Of a stretch of 6,517 nucleotides of DNA, positions 6,119-6,517 are shown piece after piece. Position 1 is the first letter of the stretch, and each line of letters opens with the position of its first letter. The notes beneath the pieces were generated by a model. It was not told where the DNA came from and ran no database searches. It was given only the letters and a program-made list of their open reading frames with translations. The DNA is from Agrobacterium fabrum. GTDB lineage: Bacteria > Pseudomonadota > Alphaproteobacteria > Rhizobiales > Rhizobiaceae. Where the stretch lies: positions 1 to 6,517 of the forward strand of contig QFOL01000224.1 in assembly GCA_003241215.1 (NCBI GenBank). The letters are read 5' to 3'. Both the position numbers and the translations under genes were made by a program.

Positions 6119-6517
6119 TCAGCGCTTCTTCTTCGCCTTGCTCTCGAACGGATTGTCCGAACCGCGATAATGCACCCGGATCGGCACGCCCGGCATGTCG
6201 AAATCCTTGCGCAGCCCGTTCACCAGATAACGCGTATAGCTTTCCGGAATAGCTTCCGGCCGGGTGCAGGAAATCATGAAGGCCGGCGGGCGGGCCTTTA
6301 CCTGCGTCATATATTTCAGCTTCAGGCGGCGGCCGGAAACGGCCGGCGGCGGATGCTGCGTCGTCTGCGAATCCAGCCAGCGGTTAAGGCGGGCGGTGGA
6401 GATACGGCGGTTCCAGACCTTGTCGGTATCGATGATGTTCTGCATCAGCCGGTCGAGGCCATAACCCGTCTGGCCGGAAATCGGCACGGCGCGAATGCCG
6501 CGCGCCTGCGGCAGCAG
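6119..6517 (-). CDS. der: Ribosome-assembly GTPase Der (EngA), C-terminal part
   Basis: This is the last 132 residues of Der; the gene continues past the right edge, so both GTP-binding P-loops are outside the window. Der is a tandem-GTPase protein needed for 50S subunit maturation. The visible part starts in the end of the second G domain, with the G5-like ISGQTGYG just after RGIRAVP. It then contains the whole KH-like RNA-binding domain: [41 protein letters not shown] and [10 protein letters not shown], matching E. coli Der block by block. The tail is basic (SKAKKKR). The frame stays open to 6517 with no break, so an apparent GTG start at 6487 is internal. It is an essential chromosomal gene and a good anchor for placing this region. 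Confidence 0.95.
   Translation of the reverse strand: MLPQARGIRAVPISGQTGYGLDRLMQNIIDTDKVWNRRISTARLNRWLDSQTTQHPPPAVSGRRLKLKYMTQVKARPPAFMISCTRPEAIPESYTRYLVNGLRKDFDMPGVPIRVHYRGSDNPFESKAKKKR

Noticed and set aside
5937..6170. Open frame of 77 codons on the plus strand
   Set aside because: It reads through the palindromic repeat and into the antisense of der; repeat sequence translated, not a gene.
1..6517. Defence system, mobile element, toxin-antitoxin pair or CRISPR array
   Set aside because: No spaced direct repeats, transposase, integrase, nuclease or small paired genes were seen. The genes are ordinary chromosomal metabolic and housekeeping functions.

Overview
The window looks like the chromosome of an alphaproteobacterium of the order Rhizobiales, most likely Agrobacterium or a close Rhizobium relative. 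Four things point there: a GC-rich composition (about 60% by eye), an alpha-glucosidase of the rhizobial AglA type, a diacylglycerol-type glycosyltransferase close to A. tumefaciens Agt, and a RIME-like palindromic repeat of the kind scattered through rhizobial intergenic DNA. From memory, the order glycosyltransferase, YcxB-like protein, DUF2026 protein matches the Atu2297-Atu2299 stretch of strain C58. I could not check this by search.

Left part (16-3206): two divergent transcription units share a 153-bp intergenic region. Leftward runs a GH13 alpha-glucosidase gene, followed by an AAC(6')-type GNAT acetyltransferase gene whose ATG overlaps the glucosidase stop codon (ATGA), which implies translational coupling. 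Rightward runs a 2-keto-3-deoxygluconate kinase gene (kdgK). Both are sugar-catabolic genes, but no transporter or sugar regulator lies in the window.

Middle (3207-4382): a GT4 glycosyltransferase gene follows kdgK. Its upstream region carries an 18-bp match to the PhoB-binding PHO box, with a -10-like hexamer 10 bp downstream. This fits induction by phosphate starvation and a role in replacing phospholipids with phosphorus-free glycolipids. It is the most informative regulatory signal in the window.

Right part (4383-6517): three leftward genes. The C-terminal part of der (EngA, ribosome-assembly GTPase) enters from the right edge. It is followed by a 124-bp RIME-like palindrome, then a DUF2026 gene whose product has a transglutaminase-like His/Asp motif but no evident nucleophilic Cys, then a small YcxB-like membrane protein gene with its own good sigma70-type promoter. 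The YcxB-like gene converges on the glycosyltransferase gene.

I found no tRNA, rRNA, CRISPR array, insertion sequence or phage gene, and no convincing previously undescribed multi-gene system. Most genes are recognisable chromosomal functions. The points worth a second look are the PHO box, the glucosidase/acetyltransferase coupling, the DUF2026 active site and the palindromic repeat.
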